The notes under the pieces were generated by a model, which saw only the letters and a program-made list of their open reading frames with translations, was not told where the DNA came from and did no database searches. This document shows positions 25,399 to 33,364 of a DNA stretch of 40,541 nt, piece by piece. The position numbers and the translations under genes were made by a program. This DNA comes from Acrocarpospora macrocephala (GTDB taxonomy: Bacteria; Actinomycetota; Actinomycetes; Streptosporangiales; Streptosporangiaceae). The stretch is from contig NZ_BLAE01000009.1 in NCBI RefSeq assembly GCF_009687865.1, positions 171,581 to 212,121 on the forward strand, in the 5' to 3' direction. Position 1 is the first letter of the stretch. Each line of letters opens with the position of its first letter.

Positions 25399-26237
25399 GC
25401 TTGTGCCTTCTGGCGTGGCGCGCGACGCTGCGCCGGGACGCTGACCGTGCGGATCGCGGCGATCTGACGGACTCTCTTGGTGAAGACGTCCAGGTCGTCC
25501 AGGGCGACGGAGGCGTTGGCCTGCTGGGCGAGGTCCAGCTGCACTGTCTTGGGAAGGCGTTTGATGATCCGTGCGGACTGCGCGGCCAGGGCGAGCAGAT
25601 TGGCGACCAGCGCGGCGCTGGGGTCGGGCTTGCCCGTGGGCTGCTTCGGCTGCTGCCGGTCGCCCTGTTCTTCTCGCTCCGCCCGCTGCTTGTCGAACTC
25701 GGCCTCCAGCTCGGCGCGGGTCACGGCGTCGTCGGCGAGCAGCGCCGAGACGAGCAGGTCGCGGTTGGGGCTGTTGTTCATGTCGCTGACGTAGTCGACG
25801 ACCTCCTCAGCCTCTCGTGCCTGCGGATCCAAGACGATGGCCAGCGGGGGTGCCGTGCCCAAGACCGTCTGGTAGGTGGCGTGGTTGACCCGGTCGACGC
25901 CCGCGGTCGTCGCGTCGTCGATCAAGCGCCGGAGCTTGGCGTAGCCGGGGTCGATGGGCTGGCCGCCCATCATGCGTGTCCCCTCGCGCAAGACGCTGTA
26001 GGAGACGAAGACGCCGGAGGTCTCCAGCAGCGTGCGCAGGTCCGGCGTGACCGCCTTCGCTGTGGCTCGCCACTGCTTGGCGGTGGTCACCGACAGGCCG
26101 ACCCGCTCGCAGAACTGTCCGAGGGCGTCGCCGTCGGCCCACGCGGCCCTCAGCATGTCGCCGATCGCCAGCTGGTTGAGGCGGCAGGCGCGCATCAGGC
26201 GGCGGCACTCGTGAACGTCGTGTTCTGTGAAGCTCAT
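25395..26237 (-). CDS. HTH protein related in layout to cargo gene 2, cargo gene 1
   Basis: 280 residues. The N-terminal ~80 residues look like a DNA-binding domain of ParB/DUF6192 type: RLNQLAIGDMLRAAWADG, then VGLSVTTAKQWRATAKAV as the HTH. Acidic and helical regions follow, with a Q/P/K-rich linker (EEQGDRQQPKQPTGKPD) and a C-terminal helical domain with a basic end (PAQRRAPRQKAQA). ATG 26237 is preceded by GAGGGG 5 nt upstream. A 111-nt gap separates it from the TnpC stop, so it heads the cargo operon and may have its own promoter. Function unknown. Confidence 0.68.
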   Translation of the reverse strand: MSFTEHDVHECRRLMRACRLNQLAIGDMLRAAWADGDALGQFCERVGLSVTTAKQWRATAKAVTPDLRTLLETSGVFVSYSVLREGTRMMGGQPIDPGYAKLRRLIDDATTAGVDRVNHATYQTVLGTAPPLAIVLDPQAREAEEVVDYVSDMNNSPNRDLLVSALLADDAVTRAELEAEFDKQRAEREEQGDRQQPKQPTGKPDPSAALVANLLALAAQSARIIKRLPKTVQLDLAQQANASVALDDLDVFTKRVRQIAAIRTVSVPAQRRAPRQKAQA

Positions 26238-26348
26238 GCGGACCCCTCAGCGGACCGGGCAGGTTGACGAGCACGCAGTGTAATCAGGAAGATACGCTTC
26301 TGCTTGCCGATCTCTGCCCAGGCGGCGGGGCCCGGGAGCGGCACGGGG

Positions 26349-26933
26349 TCAGCGATCACGGTTGACCTCCTTCATCAGGTCTTTCAGCGCCGTCCGGGCG
26401 GCGGTCAGGTTGTCTTCGGTCTCGGTCAGCGTGGTCTTCAGCCGCGCGTTCTCCGCCAGCGCGTCGTCGCGCTCGGTGGCCAGGCGTTCGACCTGGGCAA
26501 GCAGCTCGTCGATCCGCGCCGTCAGTTCCCGGCTGCCGGCACTGGCCAGCGCCGTCCCCAGACCGCGCTGGACGGCGGCCTTGAGCTTGTCTCGCTCCGC
26601 GCGCAGCTGCTTGATCTGCGCGCGGGCCAGCTCCAGGTCGCAGGCCAGGGACGCGGCCGAGGCGCTGGTCCCGGTCGCGGTGGCGCGCCGGGCCGCTTTG
26701 GCCTGCCCGGCGATCGCGGTCTCGATGTGCTCGCGGACGCCCGGGGAGTAGACCAGTGAGGTCGACACCCGGGCCGCCGCGGCGACAGCCCGGAACGTGA
26801 TCGGTTCCCCGCAGGACTTCAGCTCCTCCAGCGTGGCCAGCACCTTGCCGCGTTTGACCTGGCTGTCGGTGCGGCGAACCTCGCGCAGCACGTCGCCGGG
26901 GGTGCGCCCGGCGCCCGGTGACCTCTGGCTCAC
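26349..26933 (-). CDS. TnpC-like accessory transposition protein (DUF6262-like)
   Basis: 194 residues. An N-terminal helical HTH-like part (KRGKVLATLEELKSCGEPIT, then FRAVAAAARVSTSLVYSPGV) is followed by a long coiled coil (LRAERDKLKAAVQRGL; LAQVERLATERDDALAENAR). This matches the TnpC/DUF6262 type encoded after TnpB in Tn554-like transposons, where TnpC affects transposition frequency and orientation. The start is GTG 26933, overlapping the TnpB stop (GTGA). The longer upstream frame is a TnpB shadow. Confidence 0.8.
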   Translation of the reverse strand: MSQRSPGAGRTPGDVLREVRRTDSQVKRGKVLATLEELKSCGEPITFRAVAAAARVSTSLVYSPGVREHIETAIAGQAKAARRATATGTSASAASLACDLELARAQIKQLRAERDKLKAAVQRGLGTALASAGSRELTARIDELLAQVERLATERDDALAENARLKTTLTETEDNLTAARTALKDLMKEVNRDR

Positions 26934-29449
26934 GCGCTTTCCCGCCCGCGCCGCCCGGGCATGCCCAGATCGGTGATGCCGCCGGCCTGCTGGGCCCGGA
27001 GGATGCGCAACGCCTCGGCGGCCGCGAGCAGTTCGGCCCGTTCCTCTTCGGGCAGCGCCTCCAGCTTGTCCCGGGCGATGCCGGCGATCCTTCCCATCGC
27101 CTCGATGTTGGCGTCGAAGTTTTTGATCACGTACTCGTCGACGTCCATCGCCAGCGCCCGCTCCCGATCGGCCCGCAACTGCATGACATGCTGCTCCATC
27201 TCCGGCAGGTAGGTCGGGTCGGCGCGGAAGAACTTGCAGGCGGCGCACTGGAAGCGGATCGGGCAGGCGTTGCCCCCGGCTCTGACGTTGGCGGGCTCCT
27301 TGCAGCGGCCGTAGGGCACCGCCACCGACTGCGCCTCATAGGCGGTGCCCGAACGGGTCGGCCGCCCGCGACCGGCGCGGTCGAAGCCGTGACGACCGGC
27401 TATCTCCACCGCTTCCCGCTTCCGCTTGAGGGAGACGGTGTAGTACCCGGCCGTGGTCTGCGTCGATCGATGATCCATAAGGTCGCGGAGCACATCGATC
27501 GGCACCCCGGCGTCGGCATGTCGTTGGGCGTAGGAATGGCGGAACGCGTAGGGGAAGATGAGCGAGCGGTCGAACGGCAGCGGCCGCCCATCGGGGCCGA
27601 ACTCCTCGGCCAGCAGCTGGGGAACCGCATCGGCGAAGGCCCGGATGATCGGTGAGATCTGCTCGGAGGTCAGATGCCGGACCTCCCCGAACTCTCCGGC
27701 AGGCGGGAACAGAAACCCCTGCGAACCGGACGGCAACGCGATCGTGGCGCGGACGGCCTGCCAGGTGTGGACGGTGGTCACCGTCTCGGCGGGGATCGGC
27801 AACCGGCGCCGGTTGCGCAGCCCTTTGCCGTTGTCCCAGCGCAGCTGCCAATCCTCCCCGTCCCGCTCCAGGCAGTCGACCTCCAGCTGGCCGATCTCGG
27901 CGGGGCGGCGGCCGGTGTCGCGCAGCAGCTCATAGACCGCCACCGCCATCGCGTGGACCTGCTCGGGGGACAGCCGCCCGTGGCGGATGCCCGCCCCGAG
28001 CAACTCGGTGCAGGCGTCCAACTGGGCGATCACCGACTCGGGGATGGCCTTGCCGATCTCGTCCTCATTCGGTTCGGCCTGCTTGATGACGTGGCTGGAG
28101 TGCCGGGCGAATCCGGCGGCCATGCCGTCCAGCCGCTCGGTGAGCCGGCCCCAGTCCAGCACCTTGAACCACATCGACAGCAGGCCGGCTTTGCTCTTCT
28201 GGCTCATCTCCTGGCCATCGGCGCGCAGGAGGTTCTCAAAGCCCGCGACGATTGCGGTCATGTCGGCGAACCCCAACGCCGCGGGGTCCAGCCCGCCGCC
28301 GGTGCGCGCGTCCAGCGCCCGGGCGGCGGTCTGCGCCGCCTTGTGTGCCCGGCGGACCTCGCTGGTCGCGGGCTTGGCCTCGCTGACCCAGGCCACCAGG
28401 ATCTCTCGCAGCCAGATCTGCCGGATCATCGAGATGTCCAGATCGCCGGGCCGAGCGGTGGGCCTGCCGTGCCTGCCCCGGGCCCCGAGATCGACCAGGT
28501 CCAGGGTCGGCCGCGTGGCCGGATCCACGCCGCGGAACCGGTCGAAGGCCGCGGCCACCACCCGGAACGTCTCCCGCAACAGCGCATCGACGTTCGCCGT
28601 GGCCTGGGTCGGCAGCGCGCCCAACTGGACCGCCGCGATCGCGGCGATGCGGTGGCCGGCCAGCACCGCGACCGACTGGCGGACCGCGGTCGGGTCCAGC
28701 CGCTGTCCCCGCTCATCCCGGGCGGCCAGCGCGAACAGCAACTCCGCACGCACCACCGGCTCCAGCGGCGCCAGGGAGAACTGATTGACGATCAGGAACG
28801 GCGCCTGTTTGTCGAGCCAGGCCGCGTCCGCCACCTCCAGGCCGTCCGCTCGCAGCCGCCGGGTGTGCAGGTCACAGATCCCCGAGCCCGGCCGCCAATC
28901 ACGCCCGCAGCCGCCGACCAGACACGCCGGAAGCGGGTCGTAGGCGGCCGCGGCGGCGACCCACGCCTCCAGGTCCTCGGCGCCGGGCCGCTTGCGCATC
29001 ATGTCCTTGTGCCGTAGCGACCCGTGCGCGGCGCACAACCCCCACACCGCCCCGTCCCGTGGGCAGCCCGCCACGATGCAGGGCCTGGTCCCGCCGTCGA
29101 TCACCCGGTTGCGGTCCGGGACGAAGCCGTCCCGGAACTCCTCCAGCGCCAGCGCCGACTTCCGGAACTCCTTCTCACACAGGTCACACAGGGTTTGCGT
29201 GCGTGAGATCCGGTCGCAGGCCGCCACCGTGCAGCGGTAGGCGACCGTGGAGCGGTTGTCGACATCGCCGGTGAACAGCCACGTGGCCGCATCCCACTCC
29301 CCAACCCGCCACGGGGTGGGCGTGCTCGCCGACAACCACGCGGTCCAGATCTCCGCCTGCGCCGGTGCCAGCGCTTCCTGGATCGGCCCGCGCCCGTCCG
29401 GCGCCTCGTCCGGCGCGGGGAAGGCGAGCACGTTGCCCGGGCCGCTCAC
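26930..29449 (-). CDS. TnpB-like tyrosine recombinase of Tn554 family
   Basis: 839 residues. The catalytic domain near 500-680 carries Arg I in RDTGRRPAEIGQLE (R514), a Lys loop DNGKGLRNRRRLPIP, the box YAFRHSYAQRH (R637; the first His of HxxR is Tyr, as I recall for this family), MDHRS (H660) and the nucleophile in TAGYYTVS (Y669 or Y670). The N-terminus has three zinc-finger-like Cys/His groups (CTVAACDR...CDLCEK; CIVAGCPRDG...CAAH; CLVGGCGRD...CDLH). A fourth cysteine group follows the catalytic tyrosine (ACPIRFQCAACKFF). The start is GTG 29449, overlapping the TnpA stop. It appears intact and is long for a recombinase, in line with TnpB. Confidence 0.88.
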   Translation of the reverse strand: MSGPGNVLAFPAPDEAPDGRGPIQEALAPAQAEIWTAWLSASTPTPWRVGEWDAATWLFTGDVDNRSTVAYRCTVAACDRISRTQTLCDLCEKEFRKSALALEEFRDGFVPDRNRVIDGGTRPCIVAGCPRDGAVWGLCAAHGSLRHKDMMRKRPGAEDLEAWVAAAAAYDPLPACLVGGCGRDWRPGSGICDLHTRRLRADGLEVADAAWLDKQAPFLIVNQFSLAPLEPVVRAELLFALAARDERGQRLDPTAVRQSVAVLAGHRIAAIAAVQLGALPTQATANVDALLRETFRVVAAAFDRFRGVDPATRPTLDLVDLGARGRHGRPTARPGDLDISMIRQIWLREILVAWVSEAKPATSEVRRAHKAAQTAARALDARTGGGLDPAALGFADMTAIVAGFENLLRADGQEMSQKSKAGLLSMWFKVLDWGRLTERLDGMAAGFARHSSHVIKQAEPNEDEIGKAIPESVIAQLDACTELLGAGIRHGRLSPEQVHAMAVAVYELLRDTGRRPAEIGQLEVDCLERDGEDWQLRWDNGKGLRNRRRLPIPAETVTTVHTWQAVRATIALPSGSQGFLFPPAGEFGEVRHLTSEQISPIIRAFADAVPQLLAEEFGPDGRPLPFDRSLIFPYAFRHSYAQRHADAGVPIDVLRDLMDHRSTQTTAGYYTVSLKRKREAVEIAGRHGFDRAGRGRPTRSGTAYEAQSVAVPYGRCKEPANVRAGGNACPIRFQCAACKFFRADPTYLPEMEQHVMQLRADRERALAMDVDEYVIKNFDANIEAMGRIAGIARDKLEALPEEERAELLAAAEALRILRAQQAGGITDLGMPGRRGRESA

Positions 29450-30615
29450 GAACGGGCCTGCCTTCTCCTGGCCGCCACCATCTCCACGGCCTCGCGCTTG
29501 TCGGAGTCGGTGACATGGGAGTACGGGTCCTGCGAGGTCACCGAGACGTGACCGGCGATCTCCTGCACGACCCGGCGATCCACCCCAGCCCGCCGGAGCC
29601 TGGTGATCGACGAGTGGCGGAGCATGTGCGGTCTGGCCCGGAATCCGGCCTGCTTGGCCAGGCGGCAGAACAGCTCATAGGCGGTCCCGTACGACATGGC
29701 CTTGCCCAGCGGCACGTGGAACAGGTTCACGAACACCATGTCCCCGGCGTCCCCGACGATCTCGGCCCGCTCGAACTGGTAGTGCGCATAGAACTCGATC
29801 GTGACCTCGTCCACCGGGATCGCCCGGGGTTGCCGGGCCTTGGCGAACGCGCCGTTGGCGTTGACCCGCCGCCGGACGTGGACGTGCGGCCCTTCGTGCC
29901 GGCAGCCCAGCACGCGAGAATCGGGCAGCAGGTGCATGTCCTGTCTGCGCAGCCCGAGCGCTTCACCAATCCGCATGCCGGTCTGCGAAAGGAGTTGGAT
30001 GAGGAATCTGTCGCGCTCGTGCCTGGCCAGGCCGAGCAGCACGTCGATCTCCTCATCCGTCAGCCACTCATAGCCCGGGATCGCGACCCTGTACTTGATC
30101 GTGCGGGCCATGATCGTGCGGTGCTGACCGTCCTCGCCCGGATCGAACCCCGCCGGCAGGTAGCGCAGGAACTTCGGCTGAGTGAGCGTGTTGACCACCG
30201 TCGGCGGCACCCAGCCCTGCAGGCTGCACCACGACAGGAACTCCCCGACGGTCCCCATGATCTTGTTCGCGGTGTCCTCGCTGCGATACCGCACCGCGGC
30301 GCCCGGTTTGAGTGATCGCGGCGGCATCGGCTCGTCCACCAGCCAGCGCATCATCGCCATCAGCTGGGGAAGGCTCGGGCCGGCCCAGTCCAGCCCATGG
30401 CCTCGGCAGTACGACAAGTACAAGGCGATCCGGCCCGCGTAGGTCTTCTCGGTGTTGAACGCCCGGCCCGCCCCGCGCAGCCCCGCCAGGTACGCGCACG
30501 CCTCGACATGCAACTCGAGGTCCTCGTCGACCACCACCCACGACACCGACTCATCGGCGGCCACCGCTCGTTCAGCCCGGTAGTGCTGCTCGGGCGCACC
30601 TGACCTGCCCAACAT
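29446..30615 (-). CDS. TnpA-like tyrosine recombinase of Tn554 family
   Basis: 389 residues with a complete catalytic set: R215 in QTGMRIGEALGLRRQD, H330-x-x-R333 in HMLRHSSITRLRRAG, H356 in AGHVS and nucleophile Y365 in QDPYSHV. The N-terminal SAM-like core-binding domain is recognisable around FNTEKTYAGRIALYLSYCRG. The start is ATG 30615, with only a weak RBS (GGGGGT). It is the first gene of the element, reading inward from the right end 90 bp away. The stop overlaps the TnpB start (GTGA). The intact residues suggest the element may still move. Confidence 0.92.
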   Translation of the reverse strand: MLGRSGAPEQHYRAERAVAADESVSWVVVDEDLELHVEACAYLAGLRGAGRAFNTEKTYAGRIALYLSYCRGHGLDWAGPSLPQLMAMMRWLVDEPMPPRSLKPGAAVRYRSEDTANKIMGTVGEFLSWCSLQGWVPPTVVNTLTQPKFLRYLPAGFDPGEDGQHRTIMARTIKYRVAIPGYEWLTDEEIDVLLGLARHERDRFLIQLLSQTGMRIGEALGLRRQDMHLLPDSRVLGCRHEGPHVHVRRRVNANGAFAKARQPRAIPVDEVTIEFYAHYQFERAEIVGDAGDMVFVNLFHVPLGKAMSYGTAYELFCRLAKQAGFRARPHMLRHSSITRLRRAGVDRRVVQEIAGHVSVTSQDPYSHVTDSDKREAVEMVAARRRQARS

Positions 30616-30669
30616 GCCGTACGGACCCCCAGATACTGTGCGTCAAGTAGCCGCCAACACTACTTGAAG

Positions 30670-30682
30670 TACTTGCCGCACG
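30670..30682 (-). repeat. Right subterminal inverted repeat of the element
   Basis: On the minus strand it reads CGTGCGGCAAGTA, the inverted partner of 23367-23379. It sits among further CAAGTAG/CTACTTG half-sites between 30634 and 30675, which form a 7-bp inverted repeat, a plausible recombinase-binding cluster upstream of tnpA. Confidence 0.5.
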
Positions 30683-30975
30683 ACTGAGAGTAACCAAAGA
30701 TAACGATGGTTCCGACCGCATATTCCGCGGTGGACATGCCCGCCTCCCTTCGGGCTCCGGCAGCAAGCGTCCACTGGACCCCAAGTCGACGCGCCCGATC
30801 CACGACTGCGAGCGTTTGCTCCCTACTCCACGAGCGATTTCGCACCCGCCGACGTGCCCTGACCTGATCTCCCAGGACCCGGCCAGCCGGATCGATCGGT
30901 CCTGCCGAGCGAACCAGTGCCAGCGATACGACCTGGGCATCAAGCCTGGCTGGGCCGTCTCCGCCCACCGGACCG

Positions 30976-31155
30976 ACTTGGTCGATAGTGCCAACCGCAT
31001 GAACGGGATGGTCCAAGGCCGTCTGACCTACAGGGTCGACCGCGTGAATGGGACGAGCCGTAGTGGTCTGAGCTACAGGGCTGAGTGGATGAAGCGGATC
31101 AGCCGGAGCGGTCCGACCCACAGCCCCGAGCGGCTTCACCAAGCGAAGCGGGCGG
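30976..31155. repeat. 45-bp tandem repeat array in the prepilin leader
   Basis: About four degenerate units of 45 bp (phases at 30976, 31021, 31066 and 31111; for example GTCTGACCTACAGGG, GTCTGAGCTACAGGG, GTCCGACCCACAGCC). They encode 15-residue units of the form AVDPVGQTALDHPVH on the minus strand. Confidence 0.8.
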
Positions 31156-31509
31156 ATTGGGTTGCTGGCGGTGGCTTGGTCTGCGCGTCCGATGGGATGA
31201 ATCTCCGTGCTAGCGGGTGCCGCACTGACTGGCTTCGGCTGGTCGAGAGGAGCGGGGGATGTGGCCGAGTTCATGATTGCTAGTGCGGAGGTTCCCGTAG
31301 ATACCGATCGTGGTGGCGTGGCGGAGGCGAGCGGACCGACAGGCTCAGGGCGGACAGGTGTGGGACCGACCGTCATGGCTAGCGAGGGAGACGGGAACGG
31401 CGGAGTTGGTTGTTTGGTGGCTTTCGCCAACCTTGGGGATTCGGTTGAGCCGACGATGATCAAAGACTCGGTCGGGATGACCGGTTTCCGGCGGACGAAC
31501 GTTGATGGG

Positions 31510-31641
31510 ATGACGGGAGCAGCCCGGTTGACCGGGGCGGCCAGGCCGACGGCGGCGGCTAGGTCGACAGCGGTCGCCGGATTGACGGCAGTGGCCGGAC
31601 TGACAGGGGCCGCCAACTTTGCGGGGGCGGCCAACTTAGCG
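31510..31641. repeat. 18-bp tandem repeat array in the prepilin leader
   Basis: About seven degenerate 18-bp units such as TTGACCGGGGCGGCCAGG and TTGACGGCAGTGGCCGGA. They encode hexapeptides such as VNPATA and APVNRA on the minus strand. Confidence 0.8.
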
Positions 31642-31842
31642 GGGTGGGGAGGGGTTGGGCAGAGGCGAAGGTGGCGGGGTGAGGTGGTGGGGTGAGAGTG
31701 CTGGAGTGGCTGAGCGCCCTGGGTGCGCTCGCTGGTCCACACGCGCATCTGGTCCTCCTACAAGCCCGGGACGGACCCTCCGCCCGAAGCCATACTCAGA
31801 GTGCCCGTCACTCGACCTTCCCGCTTGACCCGAATCCCGTTC

Positions 31843-31956
31843 TGTGGATAACCGAAAGGCTGTGGATAACTCGCTCGCTAAATCAACCAGCCGATACGCC
31901 TACCCGTAGCCCTGTGCACATCTCGTTATCCACAGCTGTGGAAAAAGTCATCCACA
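31843..31956. promoter_or_regulatory. Cluster of DnaA-box-like sequences
   Basis: Three perfect TTATCCACA-type boxes (TGTGGATAA at 31843-31851 and 31861-31869; TTATCCACA at 31926-31934) and two near matches (TGTGGAAAA 31937-31945; TCATCCACA 31948-31956) lie within 114 bp. The cluster sits in the 509-nt gene-free stretch 31749-32257 upstream of the prepilin frame and of the DUF2975 gene. No dnaA, dnaN or AT-rich unwinding region is nearby, so it is not a typical oriC. Confidence 0.75.
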
Positions 31957-32208
31957 AGGTTCTTTCGCCGAGTTCGCCAGTGCGCCGCTCCGACCGGCTG
32001 GGCCGTACCCATGCCCACCTAGCTGCGGAAACCACCTGACTGACAGCGTGTGCCAGGAGCACATTGAGGAACGCAGGACTCTCGGCCGACCCTCATCGGA
32101 GACTGCCGCTAGGGGCGACAGGCTTCTGGCACTACCGGACCCGCCGTTGCCGACGACCGATCTTAGAGTTCAAGTAGGCCAACCCTCCGTCCCGAACATT
32201 TGCTTCAC

Positions 32209-32246
32209 CTATCGAGATTCGATAGATTCTCATCGCAACTCGATAG
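32209..32246. promoter_or_regulatory. Palindromic operator upstream of the DUF2975/HTH pair
   Basis: CTATCGA-GAT-TCGATAG (32209-32225) is a perfect 7-bp inverted repeat. A further half-site TCGATAG lies at 32240-32246, just before the Shine-Dalgarno AGAAGGA. The position over the start region suggests autorepression by the small HTH protein encoded second in the operon. Confidence 0.65.
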
Positions 32247-32257
32247 AAGGATGGGCC

Positions 32258-32749
32258 ATGGGAAAGCTGACAGTGCGTGCGCTTCGCGCCGTGCTCGTGG
32301 TGGTGCTCGCCGGCACCGTGTTCGTACAGGCATTGACGCTGTGGGTGTTGGTCAGCGGGAGCGACCCGGAGGACGGGTCGCTCCCGCTGACCCCGCTGCG
32401 CGTGATCACAATCCTGGGCATGGTGTCAGCCCAGGTCGCCCTGGTCAGCGTATGGCGGCTGGTGACGATGGTGCGACGCGGAACCGTGTTCTCCCACGCC
32501 GCCTTCCGGTACGTGGACGCCGTGATCGGCGCGATCGTGGCGGCCGCCCTCCTGTGGTTCGCGGTCACGGCCCTCAATGCGCCGGACCAGCGGGACGACC
32601 CGGGTGTCACCGTCATCATGGGCGGGATCGGCCTGGCCATCCTGGGGGTCGCGCTCATCGTGCTCGTGCTGCGGATGCTGCTCGCCCAGGCCGTCGCGCG
32701 CGACGTCGAAGCGGCGCAGATGCAGGCCGAGCTGGACGAGGTGATCTGA
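32258..32749 (+). CDS. DUF2975 membrane protein
   Basis: 163 residues with four predicted TM helices: ALRAVLVVVLAGTVFVQALT, ITILGMVSAQVALVSVWRLV, VIGAIVAAALLWFAVTAL and GIGLAILGVALIVLVLRMLL. Conserved RRGTVFSHAAFRYVD lies between helices 2 and 3, as in the DUF2975 family. Such proteins are nearly always paired with a small YozG-like HTH regulator, as here. ATG 32258 has AGAAGGA 7 nt upstream. It lies on the opposite strand to, and interrupts, the tad gene series. The role may be sensing or anti-regulator; it is not established. Confidence 0.85.
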   Translation: MGKLTVRALRAVLVVVLAGTVFVQALTLWVLVSGSDPEDGSLPLTPLRVITILGMVSAQVALVSVWRLVTMVRRGTVFSHAAFRYVDAVIGAIVAAALLWFAVTALNAPDQRDDPGVTVIMGGIGLAILGVALIVLVLRMLLAQAVARDVEAAQMQAELDEVI

Positions 32750-32970
32750 TGCCGATCGTCGTCGACATCGACGTGATGCTGGCCAGGCGGAAGATGTCCG
32801 TGGGCGACCTCGCCGACCGCGTCGGGATCACGCCCGCCAACCTGGCGGTACTCAAGAACGGCCGCGCCAAGGCGGTGCGCTTCGCGACGCTCGCCGCGCT
32901 CTGCGAGGTACTCAACTGCCAGCCGGGCGACCTGCTGCGCTGGCAGGCCGAGGACGCCGCAGGCGGATGA
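32749..32970 (+). CDS. Small Cro/C1-type HTH regulator (YozG-like)
   Basis: 73 residues that are almost entirely one helix-turn-helix domain: MLARRKMSVGDLADRVGIT, then ANLAVLKNGRAKAVRFATLA and ALCEVLNCQPGDLLRW. The ATG overlaps the DUF2975 stop by one base (TGATG), so the two are translationally coupled. It probably binds the TATCGA palindrome upstream of the pair. Confidence 0.88.
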   Translation: MPIVVDIDVMLARRKMSVGDLADRVGITPANLAVLKNGRAKAVRFATLAALCEVLNCQPGDLLRWQAEDAAGG

Positions 32971-33364
32971 CGTACCCCAGAGCGGGCGTGAAACGCCGGG
33001 CACCACCGGCCTGACACGGCACGTCGACCGCATGGACGTGGATCGCCCGCAGTACCGTCCCGACCTCGTAGATTCCGGTTGACTTGCACCGCACCGCCTT
33101 GGTCGACGACCGCGACCTGCGAACGTGACCTCTCCACCGAAATCCCCCGTCCTTCCAGCGCGGAAGGGCGGGGGTTCGTCGCTGGGCGGGCAGCCAGGGC
33201 TTCGCCGTAGTCCCTCAGGGGCGGGGCCGACTCCCACGCGAACTTCGCACCTACCGAAGATCCACAAGTGGGGCCAGAACGCTCTACATGGGGCAGGTGC
33301 CGCTGGTGAAATCACAGGCTCGGTCGGAGCGTGAGGCGAAGGGGTGTGGGTCGGGGAGCGAGCC
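32971..33364. other. Intergenic region between HTH gene and tadC
   Basis: 394 nt without a gene. The main feature is the stem-loop at 33144-33174, listed as a terminator. Otherwise no recognisable signal. Confidence 0.5.
33144..33174. terminator. Strong hairpin downstream of the HTH gene
   Basis: CCCCCGTCCTTCC (33144-33156) pairs with GGAAGGGCGGGGG (33162-33174) across a 5-nt loop, with one G-T wobble. It could terminate the plus-strand regulator pair or the tadC transcript. It also resembles the conserved end hairpin of IS200/IS605-type elements, but no transposase remnant is recognisable beside it. Confidence 0.55.

Larger units (their letters stand above)
23305..30704 (-). mobile_element. 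Tn554-family site-specific transposon inserted in the pilin gene
   Basis: About 7,400 bp bounded exactly by the two halves of the DUF4244 pilin gene. All seven genes run on the minus strand: TnpA-like, TnpB-like and TnpC-like proteins coupled by GTGA overlaps (the Tn554 order), then four cargo genes. The outermost bases are related: TATCTT reads inward at both ends (23306-23311 on plus; 30698-30703 on minus). A further inverted pair, CGTnnGGCAAGTA, lies subterminally. No target-site duplication longer than a base or two is visible, as expected for this family. 23305-23587 inside the left end carries no gene. Exact ends are uncertain by a few bases because of the crossover core. Confidence 0.88.
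30705..31748 (-). pseudogene. 5' part of the DUF4244 Flp prepilin gene with very long N-terminal extension
   Basis: The frame ends in ARREAG-MSTAEYAVGTI, the conserved Flp/DUF4244 segment: cleavage after Gly, Glu at +5 and Tyr at +6 of the mature pilin. It then runs into element sequence and stops at 30660. Upstream lie about 335 further codons without a stop. They consist of a basic leader (RARRRVRNRSWSREQ) and two repeat arrays. A GGGAGG lies 5 nt before the ATG of MSTAEY (30737), but starting there would remove the processing site, so a more upstream start is needed. The true start is unknown. The gene is non-functional as assembled here. Confidence 0.8.

Noticed and set aside
30816-31695. 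Plus-strand frames opposite the prepilin leader
   Set aside because: They are shadows of the repeat arrays. The minus frame is the one continuous with the pilin motif.
31843-31956. Chromosomal or plasmid replication origin
   Set aside because: DnaA boxes are present, but there is no dnaA/dnaN, rep gene or AT-rich region.
33144-33174. IS200/IS605-type right end
   Set aside because: Only the hairpin resembles such elements. No TnpA/TnpB remnant could be read on either strand, so it is listed as a terminator.
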